Below, piece after piece: positions 1-22,089 of a stretch of 64,000 nucleotides of DNA. The DNA is from Xiphophorus maculatus. Lineage: Eukaryota > Chordata > Actinopteri > Cyprinodontiformes > Poeciliidae. The notes under the pieces were generated by a model. It made no database searches and was not told the DNA's origin. It worked only from the letters and a program-made list of their open reading frames with translations. The stretch is from contig NC_036450.1 in assembly GCF_002775205.1 (NCBI RefSeq), positions 12,791,479 to 12,855,478 on the forward strand, given 5' to 3'. Positions within the stretch are counted from its first letter, which is position 1. Every line of letters starts with the position of its first letter. Both the position numbers and the translations under genes were made by a program.

Positions 1-1708
1 CATTGCCTCTGATATCTGAGGTCTCAAAAAGCTACAACTAAAAGAAAGAGGCAAGATTAATAAAAAAAAGAAGTGTTAAAAATGCTTAAACTTTGGTCAT
101 TTACACAATTCTGGCTGAAATTAGGCTGCTATGACTAGAGTGACTATCTGTCGAACGCTGCTGTTGAGGCGGCTGACAAGATTCCTAAAAGAATATTTTC
201 TGTTGCATCTTCCTTGGACTTTATCTTTGAGGAAACATTTAGAATAGGGTTGCACAGTTGTAGAAAAATGTATCATTGTAACAATATCTAATATATTAAT
301 AATGAGTTACCATTAACCCCCATTTTCCTCTTTACCGTCTTCCTTTTTCATCACCACGATTTCCCCACCATTCTCCCCTAACCTCCTGATCTTGGTTACT
401 AATATTTATATTGTTTGTGGTGCTAAAGAACAGTAAAATATTATCTTGGTGGACAAATATATTATTGAAAGCAGAGTTTCATTCCATTGCAGAAGTTTGT
501 TGCAGTTGTGATATTGCACACATTGATATATTCTAGCTTAGAATAGGTTCTGCAAACTTCACAATCTAAATTTTTTGCTTCAATCCCAGCGAAATAAAAC
601 ACACTTAGAAATACGGATGCTGCATGACATTTTGAAACAATGACATATTTTCAATACAATTTTGATATTTGTGGAAAATGTATTTTTTTTAAAAAGCACA
701 GTCTTCAAACTGATAAAAAAGACATCTAAAAAATATTACTTGTCTTTATAACTTCAGTTATATAACTGAAGTTATATAACTTCAGTATTATTATGCTTAA
801 GTTTGAAAAAGAAAAATACAAATACAAAATCGTTAAGAGCCGTCGTGGGAGGTCCAAAGAGTCGCTCGCAGCTCTGGAGCCGCAGGTTGCAGATCTCTGG
901 ACAGGAATCTGGACGCTCATCTGATTTTATTATCGCCATGTCTGCTCACTGATCTGCAGACTTTATCTGGTCCTCTGTGTCTGTTGCCTCTGGCTGTTTT
1001 TAGCACATTCATTTGAGCTAATGAAGATAATATTTTAGGAAACATATTTTAAGCCAGATTACTCATAAATAAAACATACTTAAAATGCTACTAAAATATT
1101 TGTAAACTTTCATTCATACTTTTAAAGGGTTTAAGAGAAATTGATACATTTTCGCCTTTGGAGATTCACTTGTGACTGAAAATAACCCCAATAATATAAG
1201 CTTGAAGTTCAAATAAATAGAACAAGAACTCTATTTTACTTCATTTTTTGTGGAATGTTATCTATTTTTGTGCTTTATTCTTTCTTCATTAAATTGTGTT
1301 TGTGACTTGCAATAACCTGTAAACGTGTTTGGTTAAACATATTAAACATTTTTAAAAATGCTTGGAGTAAAAGTAATTAAGAGTACTCAGTTTAATTAAT
1401 TGCTGACTAAATTGGGGCAGAAAAAACAGTTTCTAGTGTGATAAAGCAAGTGTAATAATATAGGAGTCACCATTTCAGACTAAATTTGCTAGTGTTATAA
1501 CTGCAAAACTTTGATTGGGATTGTTAAACTACAGAAGATTGCATCGATTTGATATCTTTTTATTTGAATTTTTGGTGTTGTATACACATAATACACTTCA
1601 TGCTGCCTGAATGAAGTCCTACTCTGATGGCAAGTCTTCAAAGGGAGATGGCTTTTTCATTTTTAGAAAAAATGGAAAAAATCACACGGTTCTCTGCTGC
1701 TTTTGCAG
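1..1708. other. sppl3 intron, no gene seen
   Basis: AT-rich sequence upstream of the first recognised sppl3 exon. The missing N-terminal part of Sppl3 (about 35 residues in the mammalian protein) was looked for here and not found, so this is most likely the right part of a large sppl3 intron. The only structure seen is a short perfect hairpin built from TTATATAACTTCAG units at about 748-785. Confidence 0.6.
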
Positions 1709-10744
<9,036 letters not shown>

Positions 10745-12190
10745 TGCAACCCGGGGAACGAACAACCAGCGCGGGGACGACTGCTGATCTTTTCTTCTTA
10801 ATCAGAGGAAAGGAAAGAGGGCACACTCACCATGAGGCCATGTTGTCATCACTTCATGCTTTCCACCGATCTGTGAAGAGAAAAAAAAATCCCTCAGAAA
10901 GGACACCAGAGTGTGGATCACAACGCCCAGACACGACTCATCTTTGCTCCGTACATCCTTCCCTGTTTCATCTCCGCTTCCTCTTAGCCGTTTCTTTCCT
11001 GTCCATTACGGCACATCCTGCGTCTGCTGTTTTTGTGCTGCCCTCGTCTTTGTCTCCTTTCCTTTATTCCCCTCCTTCGCCCAACCCTCCACTCAGCCGC
11101 CCTCTACATGGCCATTCTCAAATTTTCCACCTCCTCTCTCTTCTGTCTTTTTTTTTAATTTTTATTCTGGATTCCTTTCTCTGTGATGAACTAAATGGAC
11201 CAGGCCTCTCCCCCCTCCCACCTCCTTTTTTCGTGGACTTACAGTTGTGAGACATGGCTGGGGTTTATATGTATTTTTTTAGCATTGTTGTGATCATTAT
11301 AATTAATGTTAATATTATCAAAGAACTTTAACAAGCGGAGAAGAGTTGGGGAGTGTTGCACAGGAGCAGCAACACAGCCCAGAGTCAACCCTCTTCTTCA
11401 GTCTCCCTGTTTCATCACCCCTTCCCCCCAATGGCTCCCCCTGGTGCTCCTGCCCTCTTGCTACACTCCCTGTGCGCCCGGCCCCCCCTTTCCTCACCTT
11501 TACCCTTCCGTCTTCTGTTCATCTGCTGTCCTTACCCAACAGATAACTATGTATTTTATTTAGAAAAGTTTTATTCTTTGCATATACAGAAATGATGCAT
11601 TAAAATTGTTGAGCTGCCTCCCCTCTCCACCAGTGTCGGGAGTCGGATGGGGTTGCTTTTATTTGTATATATGTGTACACATGTATTTGCGGTATCATGA
11701 GTTTGTATTTGTGTTTGAGAGCATGTTGAAGAGGGCGGTAAACTGATGTCGAGCAGCAAGCCTGACTTCACTCAGATTGGCGACGCGTGGATCCAACTTT
11801 GTGCAATAGAGAAACCCCGGAGAACTTCTGAGCATCTCTCACTGGACGACAGTTTCCCGCTCTGATCTTAAAGTGCGTGTGTGTGTGCGTGAGTGCAGAA
11901 ACACATGAGCAAGCGGTTCTTTTACTCTGTTTTAATTTGAAATCATGTTTAAAATGACGACAATAGTCAGGTTTGCATTGAGCTGTGTGTTTTGAATCAA
12001 AGGGTGTCAAGCACATGAAACATGTAAACGGTTTATCTTGTAAAAACAGGGAAAAAAACATATGAGAAAAAAATGTAGAAACTCCAGAGGTCATTTTTCT
12101 TTTCAGTTTTCTGCAGACAGCAGAAATGTAAACAGTGTTTTTGTTTTGTTTATTTTTTTCTTCCAAATAAATGAATGTTAAATAAGTTTT
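10745..12190 (+). other. sppl3 3' UTR with candidate polyadenylation signal
   Basis: Follows the sppl3 stop. It is C/T-rich for 700 bp, then AT-rich. The first convincing AATAAA signal is at 12166-12171; a later AATAAA near 12658 could serve a longer form. The large open frames here (for example through 10555-11250) come from GT and CT low complexity and are not genes. The exact 3' end is inferred. Confidence 0.6.
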
Positions 12191-12199
12191 CCAGTCTTC

Positions 12200-13720
12200 T
12201 ATACCGCCTCACGCATCTCTCTGGGTGTTAGGACTGTCGGCACTGCAGCTTTAACTTCTCTATAATTGCTGGGGTTTTGCAGGTGCAGATCGGAAAACTC
12301 ATCTGAATTTTGTAAATGTCAGTGTTTAACCTCAGCCGATGAAGACCCGACTATTGTCAGAGTTTAAACTAAGCTTTTTTTCATGAAGATAAACGGGTTT
12401 GGAAGATATGCATTGAGCAGATGGATGTTTTGGTCCAAATAATGCTATCTGGGGAATTGTTGAAGGGTGTGTTTGTGTTCGTTTGATTTAATCATAAAGT
12501 TTGTCTGGACCTGTGGAAGACAGTTATGAATCAGCCATGCCCCTCAGAGATCAAACATAATTAACCCCGGATATTTTCCTGCTTTTATTTGGTATCTTAT
12601 TGTTTATAAACCACCTTCAGTCTTGCTTTTGATTAAATATCTTTGCACTGGAAACCGAATAAAAGGCAGAAGTCTGCTGTGCTGGCTGCAATCTTTGCAG
12701 TCTCTGGTAAAGATGTTTTACAAAGTTTAAGGTAAATCTTTCTATTGCTGTAATATTTAACATTTACTGCAGATAAACCTCTAATTTGGCTAATTTAATA
12801 TCGAGGGGTAGATGATACCCAATCACCTCTTGCACAATTATTGGCATTGTCTCTGCTAATACTATTTTATGCAAACAGTATTCCGGTTTTCTCTCACCGT
12901 TAAGAAGCATAGTTTCTCTCCATCACCCAGATCTTGGAAATATTGGCGATAATAAAAGAAAAGGGTACATTCAATTTATGAACCATAACTTTGTTGATTT
13001 GATCATGTTTCTCAGCCAGAGACCCATCTGATTCTTTATGAGGAGTTATGATGTGCGCTCTAACAAGGATCCCCAGGATTTTTGCTACAGATGTGGACCC
13101 ACAGCGTCACAGATCCACTAACATGCCTATAAGTGAGCATGAAGTGATCTTCCAACTATCACTTATTTCACCCCAAACCCATCTCATCAAACCATAAGTC
13201 AACAATTATTTTTGTGATGTTCTGGAATCACTCCCAAACGGCTAGCTTGTGTAATAACTTGTTGCTATGGAGACCCCAAGAAGGGACCCTCAGCTACATT
13301 TCTCTCGCATAAAGCTTTTGAGGTTTTATTTTACTTACCTGAAAGAAATAAGCCTCTGTGCCGCATCATATTTATTCTAAAGGGAAACAAAGTTCCTAGA
13401 GACGCTGATTACAGTTAAAAAATTAATGGGGTTTTTTTCTTTCTAATTTGTTAAATTGATCCAGTTACATTTTTAATGACTTAATGTGACATCAGAAAAC
13501 AAATCTCAACACTGGATTACATCCCTACTGAACTGGTGCACTCAAAATGTATACTTTTTTTAAAGGTTTACCTAGAGGTTTTCCATAAATCTTTACCAGT
13601 GTTCCCAATAAATGTGGTTGGGCCTGAATAGATAAACCTGTCTTCATTTTTATGTTATTTTTAGAAGCTAGCTCTCTGTGCATGTTACGTGTCCAGCTGT
13701 ACAGTGTATTATTTCCCCAG
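12200..13720. other. Intergenic, nothing recognised
   Basis: Moderately AT-rich unique-looking sequence without coding exons, RNA genes or clear repeats that I can support. Confidence 0.5.
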
Positions 13721-14185
13721 ATGAGGGCTACCAGATGTGAGCCCCGGTACTGAACCGGTGGGCGTTCATCAGCGGAGGAACAGACGCTGCAGGTGGGAGA
13801 AACTTTTTACCAGTCAGCTGTGACCTCCACTGATCCTGAAGATGAAGGCGTCGCGCTTTGGACACTGCAAAGCTCTGCCTCACCACTTATGGACATGGTG
13901 AGAAAATACATAGATTTATATGATTTATATGCATATATACATATGTTTGTGTATTTGGTGGGTGTATACATATATAAATACCAGATGATGATCATGTTGA
14001 TAATGTTTTTTATAGAGAATTTGTTTTGTTTAGCCCCTTGTTTGTATTTGTTTCCCTTTAAAACTTGAGTTGAGTTTCTTTCCGCCCTGCAGCCGAGGAC
14101 TTGATCTCTATTTTCACCTGAATTTTAAGGAGTGGATTCTGTGTAGAAGAAAGGCGAATAAACTAAATGAAGAACTGTATAGTGT
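13721..14185 (+). ncRNA. Possible two-exon noncoding 3' transcript end
   Basis: Two splice-like segments. The first runs 13721-13897, with acceptor TATTTCCCCAG and donor GACATG/GTGAGA. The second starts at 14093 after TTTCCGCCCTGCAG and carries AATAAA at 14157-14162. The first has an open frame ending DEGVALWTLQSSASPLMDM, but I recognise no family and the second has no continuing frame. It could be an independent lncRNA or an alternative distal end of sppl3. Only splice-site shape and the polyadenylation signal support it. Confidence 0.3.
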
Positions 14186-14599
14186 ACCATGAGTCCATGT
14201 CCTCCTCATTCAGGATTCTGCTGTAAATAAACCCGACACTTAACTGTAAAAGCAGTGTGTCTCTTTCTTTGAGTTTATGAAAGAGATTTAAATCTCCAGT
14301 GGTTGACTCTAATATCCCTGTGGAGACGATGCAAATCCTTGAGAAATGTGTCGTTTTCGATTCAATATAATTTGGTAAAATGGCTTTTGCAGTACAGTTA
14401 TTAATTAAAAAGCATATTAAGATATGAACATTCATATTTTAGAATTTCACCTTATTTTAAGTGTAAATTGTACTTTTAGTTTACACATATATGTGTCAGC
14501 TCTGCTATTTTTTTTTTAAACAAAATGTGTAAAATGTATTTTCTTCTCTAGTTTTTACTTTCTTCAGTTTTTTTTTTTTTTTGCTTGAATTTCCTCTAA

Positions 14600-14675
14600 T
14601 TAATGTTAAGCACTTTGAAATGCCTTGTTGCTGAAAATGTGCTATCTAAATGAAATTACCTTACCTTACCTTAAA
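14600..14675 (+). repeat. Retroelement-like 3' tail with TTACC repeats
   Basis: AAGCACTTTGAAATGCCTTG followed by AATGTGCTATCTAAATGAAA resembles the recurrent 3' tail of fish retroelements. It ends in a short (TTACC)n run at about 14656-14672. Confidence 0.45.
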
Positions 14676-16011
14676 ATTGCCTTTCATCTCTTAATATGCC
14701 TGCAGTGTTTTCTCTAACTGTAGCGGGGGGAGGATGCAATACCAGCTTCTATCACCAGATGGCAGCAAAACATAAACGTATAAGAATCATTAAACCGTGG
14801 ACTCTATCCAGGATTTCGCGGGGATCGATGTTACTTTAGATTTTCAGACAAGACTTTACAGTTCATTTTCCTTCCTGACTATCTTGGGGACATTTCGTTG
14901 CTTTCAAAACTAACATGTACCTAAAAGCTAAAGAAGTGGACTGCTTATCGTTAGCCCCCTTGTAAGATAAGCAAAACTGCAGAATCAGGGGGAATTAGAG
15001 AAAGGAAATCAGCCCTTCATGGAGCAGTTTAGCTGAAATGAAAGGCGTGCGTTCATCACAGTCAGGTAATTGGTTCCTGCAGGGCATCGGGTTGATATTT
15101 CATGAGCCTTGATTGGAAAATGTGCGCCTCAATAGCAGAACCAAGACGCTGAGTCAGGAGTTTGGACGTGTTTGCAGTGAATGAAGAAATTTGTCTTTTT
15201 TTTTTTCTTTTTTTTTTTGTGCGCAAGATTCTCGCTGCATCAACCAATCAGTTTCATGAAAACATGCCTCAGTTTTACAGGAACTCTGCCGGTCCCGGTT
15301 CCGATTTCACCATTCAATGGGTCCCGATTGATTAGAGACAATCATCAAACTGTCAGACAAATGGGCAGCTTGGCCTGGTGAGTGACCAGCACACAGATGG
15401 CGGGATGAAGAAGCTGATGTGGGGGATGAAGAGAAGGAGGAGGAGGAGGATAGGGTGGGTGAGGGGAAGGTTGGGGAAGGTCGGTGAGGTCAAGGCGGGC
15501 AGAGTCCACCCCTCTGCACCTATTGGCCGGAAAGCTTGATGATTCCCGTTCAGCTTTGAAGCCTTGAAGTGGACAGAATTCCACCACGGCCATGGGGATT
15601 GTAGCAGGTCATTTGTGAGAAATTTTTGCCGAGGTGGTCCTAAATCTGAGCTTGGCTGCTGTTTCTTCTTCTAGGAATGACTGAGGCTGATTGATCCCTA
15701 AATTTAGGGAAAGGTCATCCACAGTTAGCCAGTAGCTGTGGATTATAAATTATGTAAGAGGAAGTTTAGACTTTTTTTTTTTAAGGGAATGAGCATTTTG
15801 AAAAGATTTAATTTCTCACATGTCCTGATTCCTGAGCCTCTCCTATAGGCTCTCTTCTCTTGATTTCACAGATTTTCTGCAGGAGTCTGGAGACTGAGAT
15901 GGAGGTTCAAATATCTGTGTGGTGAAGCAATTCCATATTTTGTTAATCATCGTCCTTGAATGAAACCCAATGACCAGAAGAGTCTTTCTGATTTAAATGT
16001 CCTATTGTTTC

Positions 16012-16560
16012 AGAAAGGTCCCGCAGCATCACAGATCCTCTGCCATACTTAACATAGAGCATGCTGTGCTTATCCAAGTCATCGGATATCTTTTCAATCT
16101 TCTGTCATGACATTTGTTGATTACACTTTATGTTTTGGGTCACAATCTTCTTAAGAGTCAGTGCAAATCCATTTTCAGGCTTTGATCTTATTTTTAAGAG
16201 TCCATGTATTGAAAAGCTCATATTATAGCAGAATTCCCATGGAGAAAGAAGAATCCCACAGCATCAAAAATCCTCCTCTGGATTAAACAAGGTGCATGAG
16301 TATCTTTTCCACATATTCATCACATCTTCCTAACTTTTAAATATGAACTTTTTATTGCTGAAGTGCTTAAAGCAAAAATGTTTTAGTTAAAGTCGTAATG
16401 TTCAGCTTTTTTTTTATTCTGGCATTTCTCCCAAACAAATGTTTGGCTTGCTTTTTGGCAGCGAAACCAGCCCACATCATCACACATCCTCTACTGTATT
16501 TAACACTGGGCACGTGGTTCTTTTCAACAAATTTATATAATTTCCTAACTTTTGAATGTG
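16012..16560 (-). mobile_element. Three tandem decayed Tc1-type transposase segments
   Basis: Three diverged copies of the same minus-strand segment lie near 16012-16105, 16232-16340 and 16436-16555. The best preserved reads VKYSRGCVMMWAGFAA on the minus strand, corresponding to the VKYGGGSVMLWG motif of Tc1/mariner transposases. Each copy shows the plus-strand signature CAGCATCA-AATCCTC. All are frameshifted and truncated. Confidence 0.7.
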
Positions 16561-16946
16561 TGTAGAAAAGTGTTTCAAAATAGAGAAAAAGTTTCGTTTT
16601 TTTATTGAATTCTTGGAAAGAGACCAGCTGCAACAAACCAGTCCAGCTTGTTCCGACTGTAAAAGGTTGATTTATGTCAGCGGTATAAAAACAGCACGTA
16701 AGAAGTGTACATTTAAAAGGCTGACTGCACTTCCACAACACGCACGATGATACGTTCAAGCACGTTACAGCAGCTGGCATTTATTCCTGCTCCAAATAGT
16801 GAACATTTAGATCGAAAAAGAGCCAGTAATAAATTTCAGCAGCACATGAAGTCAGTCAATGCAGGTAATTTAAAATGTGTTGGTATTTACTGGAGGTGGC
16901 TCCTTCACATTTTTAATGGCACAGAGGTTTCCACCCCCATCCCCTT

Positions 16947-16992
16947 TTCTTCTTCTTCTTCTTCTTCTTCTTCTTCTTCTTCTTCTTCTTCT
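16947..16992 (+). repeat. (TTC)n microsatellite
   Basis: About 15 uninterrupted TTC units. They create spurious poly-Ser, poly-Leu and poly-Arg frames. Confidence 0.95.
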
Positions 16993-19900
16993 CACATCCA
17001 GCCAGGCATTCCTGGCTTGTTTAAATAAGGCCTGCCTGCCTGGGCGCGGGTGGATTCCCCTCTGGCCCTTTGCCCTTTGACCCAATGTGCATTCCGTATG
17101 TAAAGTGAGGAATTCCTCTGAAGTTCAGTTAATGGGGTTGAGTTGTTTTTTCATCTTTGGGATCTGCCCGGTGGAAGGGAAAGAGCTAGCTTGACGTACA
17201 GCCTTATAGGAATGAGTTATGGATGAGGTTTGTTACCGCTTGCTGGTGGTTAGAAATGGATGAGACTCCACCAGAAAAAAAAAAGGTTTTCCAGCGCGAA
17301 TGATGAGAGTTGGGTTTAATGGAGGGGGTCGTGGAGTGGAAGTGTGCAGGTTTGAGAGCAGAGAAGTTGTTTGGTTATTCTTGGCCTCAGAAAAACCTTC
17401 ATAGGGTGGCAATGACAAACCCATTTGGAGCCAAATGTGAGCTCCATTTCGCTCATGTTTGGATCAAACTGATCATTAAACACAAACTTACCTGTGTGAA
17501 AACAAATGTTTTCATTGGCAAAAGGAGGTTAAATGATTAAATTAAGCTCTCTAAAATTAACTTATCAAAAATGCAAGTGAGAGTACTCTTCTTGTATGTT
17601 TAGAAATAATAATATCCTGAAATTTTGATGATTTTAGGATATTATTATTATATTTAGAAGCTTCAAAAATACAATGATTTTAGTTTTAGGATAACAATAT
17701 AAACTTTCAAAATGGAAAAAGTAATATTACTCCAAAAAGACAAAAAAAAAAATTTATCCTATTTCAATAAAATATGTCAAAAGAAAGCTGTAGTAAAATA
17801 AAAGAAATTTCTCTGTTTTTACAATTTAAAGGTATCTGTTTGAGTGAAATAAACTTTTTTTTTTGCTATTTCAAAAACTACTTGCAACATTTCTTAAAAA
17901 AAAAACTGCATTAAGAAAATCTTGTTATATCAAGCAATTATTTTCAGGAAAGGAGAAATGTTTAAAACAGCAAAGACGCAGCGTTTTCTGATCTCAAAGG
18001 TAGCACAAAAACGCACACATTCAGATTAATTTTCAAATAGCCTTGTGTTGATGTTTTAACTGAATTGGCAGAATAAACCTGGTTTCCAGTCCAAGCTTTC
18101 ACGCGCCTTGGCGTCTCGTTCTTGCTGCTGTTTGGGTTCAGTCAATCACCTGAGCAGCACCTCTTTAAACAGCAGGAAGTGTGAGACTCCAGAAGACACT
18201 GGGTTGCGATGGTTGTTATAGAGGATGATTTTACAGATGTTTAGCAGTGATCTTCTCCTTTTTTTCCAGAGTTGTATAGATTAACAAAGGGAAAGATTAG
18301 AAGTCATAAAATCTATATTTAAAGCAACTTTAAAACATTCAATTGAGAATGTAAAACCTTTCTTAAATGTGGCTTTGAAGAGATTTTTGTCCGCTTTTTG
18401 TTGTAGTTGTGAATCTTATTGTTTGTTTAGCTAAATTATGAAGCACCTTGCTTAACTTGATTTTCTTTTGATATTCACACTAACATTGACATTGTCTGTT
18501 TTGTGGTTCTTTCTTCTTATTTTATTCCATATTTCTTGTTCTGGGATTATTTTGTGTTTTTCTGGTTTTCTGTTTAGTTGCATTTTGAAGCACATTGGTT
18601 CACTTTTACTGTTTTTAAATGTGCTATCAGAAAAATTTCAGTTTAATATTCCTGTTTAAAATTTCATATGATAATATGTTGCTTCAAATGAGGAACTTTA
18701 GACATAGTTGTAGCATTTTAACCATGCCTATAAATCACAAAATGCACACATAAATTGTAAGATTTATATAAAATTTTTAAAAAATGTGCTTGTTTCTTCT
18801 TAGCCATTGCTTTACAAATCAAAATGGAGAATAATGTTAAGATTTTACAGGCTGTAAATGAACACGGTTTTGTTTGCTGAATGTCTAATATAAGTGTTAT
18901 TTTATAGTATAAGTGTAAAGTGTGGTAAAAACAATATTCTGAACTTTTTGAGTACAGTTGCTGAATACAAATGAAGCTGATGTGTGTCTGTTTTAGGGAA
19001 AATACAAACTATTTCATGGTTTTAGAAGTTATTTTGGAGGCATCAAAGATCATTAAATGGGTAAAATAAGAACAGAATTTAATTTTTTTTTACATTTTAA
19101 ATGTTAGCTTAAAACTTCTGAACTTCAAGTGAAAGATAAAATTTGTCTTCTTTTTTAAATGAGTTAGAGAATCTAAAAATCGCCCTATGTTACTCGACTG
19201 AAACGCCTGATGGTTGGAAATGTCTCTCAACTCCAATCATTAAATTTGGAAGTAAAAAAAGCAAAGAAATGTGCTGCTTAGTGACTTATTGCTTTACACA
19301 ACGTGCCCTTTGAACCTCCAGGTTGTCAGGTAAAGAGCCAGCAGAGCGCCTTATCTCCGTTCCCAGGTGAGGCCAAGCCCTGCGTAGAGACTGGGAGGAT
19401 GGAGGCAGGGCTCCTCATGCTGTTGTGCTTCTGGATCACTGTACTCTGGTGGAGAAGCCATAAAAACGCGGTGCCACCCACACAGCTGGAATGTCATGCA
19501 TGCAGTCCATAGAGTCTATTTCAAGAGGAAGGTGGAAGGAGGGGGAAGGTGAGGTAAGGAACCCACTTTGGAGGAGACCGTGGGTCCATGAGGTGGGGTC
19601 TGCTGCAGCTACTACTATTACTACTGCTGCTGCTGCTCTCTGGAAGCAAAAAAAAAAAAAAACGATGGAGAAGGAAAAACCTCTTCTCACCCGCCAAAAG
19701 GTTCTCAATTAACATTTTTTTCCCCTCTTTTCCTTGGTGGGAAATTATCAATGACGATCCATCAAGGCTGTTTGGTCTTCGGGCCGCCGAGAGGAAACGC
19801 GGAGGGGAGATGTGAGACGGAGGGATGGGGGTTGGGAGAGGTTAAAGGGCAGAGGAAGAAAGGAGGTACATTTTCGGAGGATGGGTGGTTGGAAGGGGGA

Positions 19901-21649
19901 GAGAGAAAAAAAAAGGAGAGGGAACAATGACTCCCATGTTTAAAAGGCTTTTCTCAGCCCCATGACACCTCACACAGGCAGCAGTTTGGAGTCAGGCCTT
20001 TCAGGAGGGAGTGGTGCCGAGTTTGTGGCTGTTTCCCCCCCTCAGGCACACAACCAGCAGAAATATTCAGCAAAGCATGAAGCTCTTTTTTTACTCTATT
20101 TTCTTCATGAACGTGTAGGTATATTTAAGGAAATAAGTTGGGCTTTGATTTTACCCTGCATCAAATGAGGATGTGTTATTGTAAGCCAGATAATTCATTA
20201 ATCACAGTCTACTGTTGTGATTTGGGGCCAAAAAAAAAAAAAAAAAAATGGGTGAGAAAATATGCACAACAGAAGACAGAACAAATATGAACAACAAATG
20301 TGAAACACAACAACAAAAGCAAGAAAAATATGAGACTTATACTTTATAAAAGAAAAATTTGAAAAGAAGAATAAAGGCAAAAACGAACACCTGAGTATAA
20401 CAATTTAAACGCTAATCTTTGGCGTTTTAGATCAGTTTATTCTTTAAACGTGTCAAAAGAAATTATAAGTAAAACACAGAAATGCTTCTTGGTATGATTC
20501 TCGTTTACTGTGATGAGAAAAAGGCGCTTCGTAGTTGGAAGATTAGCACATTTTATATAAACTGTTATTCAGATTATGAGGGGGTTTTTTTCTTAAAATT
20601 GCTGTGCCCACATTTTCACACATTTACATAAGTAAATTAATTTTGGTCTAAAACTTGTCGATGAGCATAAATGTTTGTTCAAATCAAGTAAAGTTGACAT
20701 TAAAGTAAGAGATTTTAGGATATTTTGCTTGTGTTTTTTATTGCAGTTTGTAGAGAATTAAATAATTCATTAGAACACCATTTAATCTCTTTTTCCCAAG
20801 CATTATTAGTTTTTATCCTTTTATTGTCAATGTTTGAAATGATTCTTAATAGAAATAATTTATTGAAAAGGAGCAGCAATAAGCCTGGCTGAATAAAAGA
20901 AGAGGTATCATTTTGAAAAGCAAATATCTGGTTTTGCTGATTAAACTTACTGATCTCTTCTTCTACATAACTTCTTTTAAATTAACAGGGGAAAAATAAC
21001 AACGTTTGTAAATGCATTCAGCTTTAAAGACACTAAAATAAATTACCAGCAATTTGTTTAAACAGGTTGAAATTCACAGCTAAGTTGTGCATCAAGTGAA
21101 AGTAAGGAGAAATTGTTTTGGATCTATAAAAATGTATTTTACATTTTTCAATCTTTTGAGGAAAATATTTAAGTGGATTTTTATTCCTGTAAATGCAACT
21201 ATTTATGCTCTACTAAACCAAATTTCTACATTTTAATCAACCCTTTAACTTCCTCCAGTTCTTTCTAAAATTGTTTTGCTGAATTGGAAACCGATTTAGA
21301 AGACTTGCGTGAAACAAGAAGCTCCCGCAAATTTAGCAGATGGTGCGTTTAAAACTTCATCGAGTCGTTTTAATTTGCCAAGCAACCTTTTAAAAACACA
21401 CTTTCTTTTCCTTTTTGATTTAGGGAGGATTGTTTGTTTTTGTGTCAGTAGGGAACCCGAAGATCTAATTAGATCCCCCCCTTTGTGGTAAAAAACCATT
21501 TCCAGGTTACAGTGCAGTTTGTGGAAACGGCCTCTCTGGTGAGAGGGGGGCCAAACCTACACCGGATCCATCCTGCCCCGCCTTACATCAAACATTTTTT
21601 TATATCCGACTGGCTGCACAATCAGATCCCTTCTGAGTGGGCCGGAGTC

Positions 21650-21651
<2 letters not shown>

Positions 21652-21707
<56 letters not shown>

Positions 21708-21721
21708 GTGTGTGTGTGTGG
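21652..21721 (+). repeat. (GT)n microsatellite
   Basis: About 35 GT units with one GTGC interruption near the right end. Confidence 0.95.
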
Positions 21722-22089
21722 GGAGTAAAGAGTGGGCCCTCTCCCACTAGATAATGCCATTATTTCAGCTCCTCTGGCCAGGAATGCCAAATTTCACAGC
21801 CCGCTACTCTTCTCTCTGCGTCAATCAAGACTGCGCTAAAAAAAAAAAAAAAAAAAAGAAAGAAAGAAAGAAAAAAAAGAGGGGGGTGGACAGAGGGTCC
21901 GCCTCCTGCAGCACCGTGTGGTCCGATGCAACCATCGATTGATCCCCCACCACGACATGCTCCTCCTGCGTGGACGAAAAAGAAGCAAAAATGGCACAAA
22001 AAAAATTTGTTATGTCTCTTTAAATCACTTTACAATTTCTAATTCAACGCAGGAAGGTTGTATTTAAAAACCAGAGGACTCTATAAATA

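Larger units (their letters stand above)
14676..22089. other. Long intergenic stretch without recognised genes
   Basis: Apart from the listed repeats I see no coding exon. GC-richer patches at about 15.35-15.6, 17.0-17.35, 19.3-20.06 and 21.3-21.95 kb contain purine- or pyrimidine-rich low complexity. Their ORFs are runs of Ser, Leu, Arg or Lys from TTC, CTG or A-rich tracts. A small hairpin (AATAATAATATCCT and its complement) lies at 17605-17650. Confidence 0.5.

Noticed and set aside
748..785. loxP/FRT-like recombination site
   Set aside because: ATAACTTC-containing palindrome only superficially resembles loxP; it lacks the spacer and arm sequence and is an ordinary AT-rich hairpin.
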